Source: Caprella mutica (lineage: Eukaryota; Arthropoda; Malacostraca; Amphipoda; Caprellidae). From it: a stretch of DNA of 64,000 nt. Under the pieces are notes generated by a model that had not been told where the DNA came from, did not search any database, and saw only the letters and a list, made by a program, of their open reading frames with translations. Positions within the stretch are counted from its first letter, which is position 1, and each line of letters starts with the position of its first letter. Of this stretch, positions 62,836 through 64,000 are shown in pieces. A program made the translations under genes and the position numbers. Where the stretch lies: assembly GCA_947561585.1 (NCBI GenBank), contig CANNZV010000511.1:454632-518631 (forward strand), in the 5' to 3' direction.

Positions 62836-63235
62836 GTGACCAGATGGGTCCAATATGGTAGTGCCATATTTAGCACATGGAAACCACCTAGTACCAAAGT
62901 AATTTCAATATTGGTTGCCAGTGTTTTTTCGACCCTGGCACCATCATCCTCGGCATCATCTTATACCAAGATGGTTTCAACATTAGTAGCCCATGCTGTC
63001 ACCATGTGGGCCAAGTTTGTAAATGACCACACAGTACCAATGTGGTAGTTTCATGTGTCACATGGAAACCACCTAGTACCAAGTTGATTTCAATACAGCT
63101 TGCCAGTTCTTTTACGACCTTGGCCCCATCAACCTCGACATCATCTTGGGCCAAGATGGTTTCAACAATAGTAGCCCATGCTGTCACCACGTTGGCCCAT
63201 TTTGCAAATTACCACAGAGTACCAATATGATTTGT
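62836..63235. repeat. two-copy tandem block at the end of the 2.5-kb element
   Basis: Two units of about 190 bp sharing CACATGGAAACCACCTAGTA, AAGATGGTTTCAACA and TAGTAGCCCATGCTGTCACC. Open on both strands by chance of composition; no protein claimed. Confidence 0.7.
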
Positions 63236-63350
63236 CATCAGATTACGGGCTTGAATGGTACCTAGTGCCCACATTGGCCCCATTAACTGTGGTTGCTTGG
63301 GTACTATCAACATACTCAAGTACTACACTATCTTTGCTAGAGATACTCAC

Positions 63351-64000
63351 AGCTAGGCCAGCAATCTCCTCTCTAGCAATTGGAGTGATGCTTTCAATTG
63401 AAGACGTCTGAGAAAAGGAAGAAATATATTATTTATACTATCAACATACATCAAGTACTACACTATCTTCGCTAGAGATACTCACAGCTAGGCCAGCAAT
63501 CTCCTCTCTAGCAATTGGAGTGATGCTTTCAATTGAAGACGTCTGAGAAAAGGAAGAAATATATTATTTATACTATCAACATACATCAAGTACTACACTA
63601 TCTTTGCTAGAGATACTCACAGCTAGGCCAGCAATCTCCTCTCTAGCAATTGGAGTGATGCTTTCAATTGAAGACGTCTGAGAAAAGGAAGAAATATATT
63701 ATTTATACTATCAACATACATCAAGTACTACACTATCTTTGCTAGAGATACTCAAAGCTAGGCCAGCAATCTCCTCTCTAGCAATTGGAGTGATGCTTTC
63801 AATTGAAGACGTCTGAGAAAAGGAAGAAATATATCATTTATACTATCAACATACATCAAGTACTACACTATCTTTGCCAAAGATACTCACAGCTAGGCCA
63901 GCAATCTCCTCTCTAGCAATTGGAGTGATGCTTTCAATTGAAGACGTCTGAGAAAAGGAAGAAATATATTATTTATACGATCAACATACATCAAGTACTA
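63351..64000 (-). repeat. micro-exon array, continuation to the window edge
   Basis: Five more 57-nt exons start at 63351, 63486, 63621, 63756 and 63891 with the same 135-bp period. The copy at 63756 has lost its donor (TTGAG for GTGAG). The array continues off the window, so the first exon and promoter of the gene are not seen. Confidence 0.75.

Larger units (their letters stand above)
60802..63301. mobile_element. 2.5-kb TIR element in a micro-exon intron, TSD TA
   Basis: A 2500-bp element beginning CCCAAGCAACCATGAC and ending TGTGGTTGCTTGGG, with TA at 60800-60801 and 63302-63303. Exon spacing across it, minus the element and one TA, is exactly 135, which confirms a clean insertion. It contains a MITE, a possible small gene and a terminal tandem block. 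No transposase. Confidence 0.88.

Noticed and set aside
62836..63411. Short frames near the right end of the 2.5-kb element as genes
   Set aside because: They overlap on both strands across a two-copy tandem block and the micro-exon array, with no motif.
54776..64000. CRISPR array
   Set aside because: The 135-bp units are near-identical over their full length with no variable spacers, and the genome is eukaryotic.

Overview
The window is AT-rich animal nuclear DNA, most likely from an insect. The signs are spliced genes with ordinary GT-AG introns, Tc1/mariner, PIF/Harbinger with a MADF partner gene, Mutator-like and Ty3/gypsy elements, DUF4806-like coding pieces, many MITEs and large minisatellites. 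No rRNA, tRNA, bacterial operon or CRISPR array is visible. A hemipteran would fit, but nothing here proves the order.

Layout. 1-14.8 kb is transposon debris: a five-exon Tc1-like transposase pseudogene split by a Mutator-type MITE (exact 9-bp TSD), more copies of that MITE, and a decayed Mutator-like transposase. 14.9-19.0 kb is a PIF/Harbinger pair: a three-exon MADF gene on + with a decayed DDE transposase on - inside its second intron, and a mariner-type element in its first intron. From about 21.7 kb to the right edge runs one very long minus-strand gene, read right to left. It has at least 50 tandem 57-nt micro-exons (19 codons each, period 135 bp), then small exons, then an exon with Zn-finger motifs, a tyrosine-recombinase-like domain and several C-terminal exons. 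Most splice phases fit by eye.

That gene is split between its zinc-finger exon and its recombinase exon by a 25.8-kb block (25954-51746). The block has inverted arms of about 2.76 kb around a 9.4-kb core. The core carries an open Ty3/gypsy gag and pol plus a 106-aa N-myristoylation-motif membrane ORF, and I find no LTRs. Each arm carries a DUF4806-like gene end with a proline-rich repeat tail. The right arm is itself split by a 10.7-kb element (38537-49229, TSD CA) that is mostly minisatellite. A 2.5-kb element (60802-63301, TSD TA) sits in one intron of the micro-exon array. The termini of these elements look alike (CCCAGG or CCCAAG), and none encodes a transposase I can recognise.

Most prominent observations: the micro-exon array feeding a zinc-finger/tyrosine-recombinase gene, the LTR-less gag-pol inside a long-TIR element, and the nested CCCARG-ended elements with 2-bp TSDs. 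The long inverted arms and tandem arrays are also the places where an assembly is most likely to be wrong.
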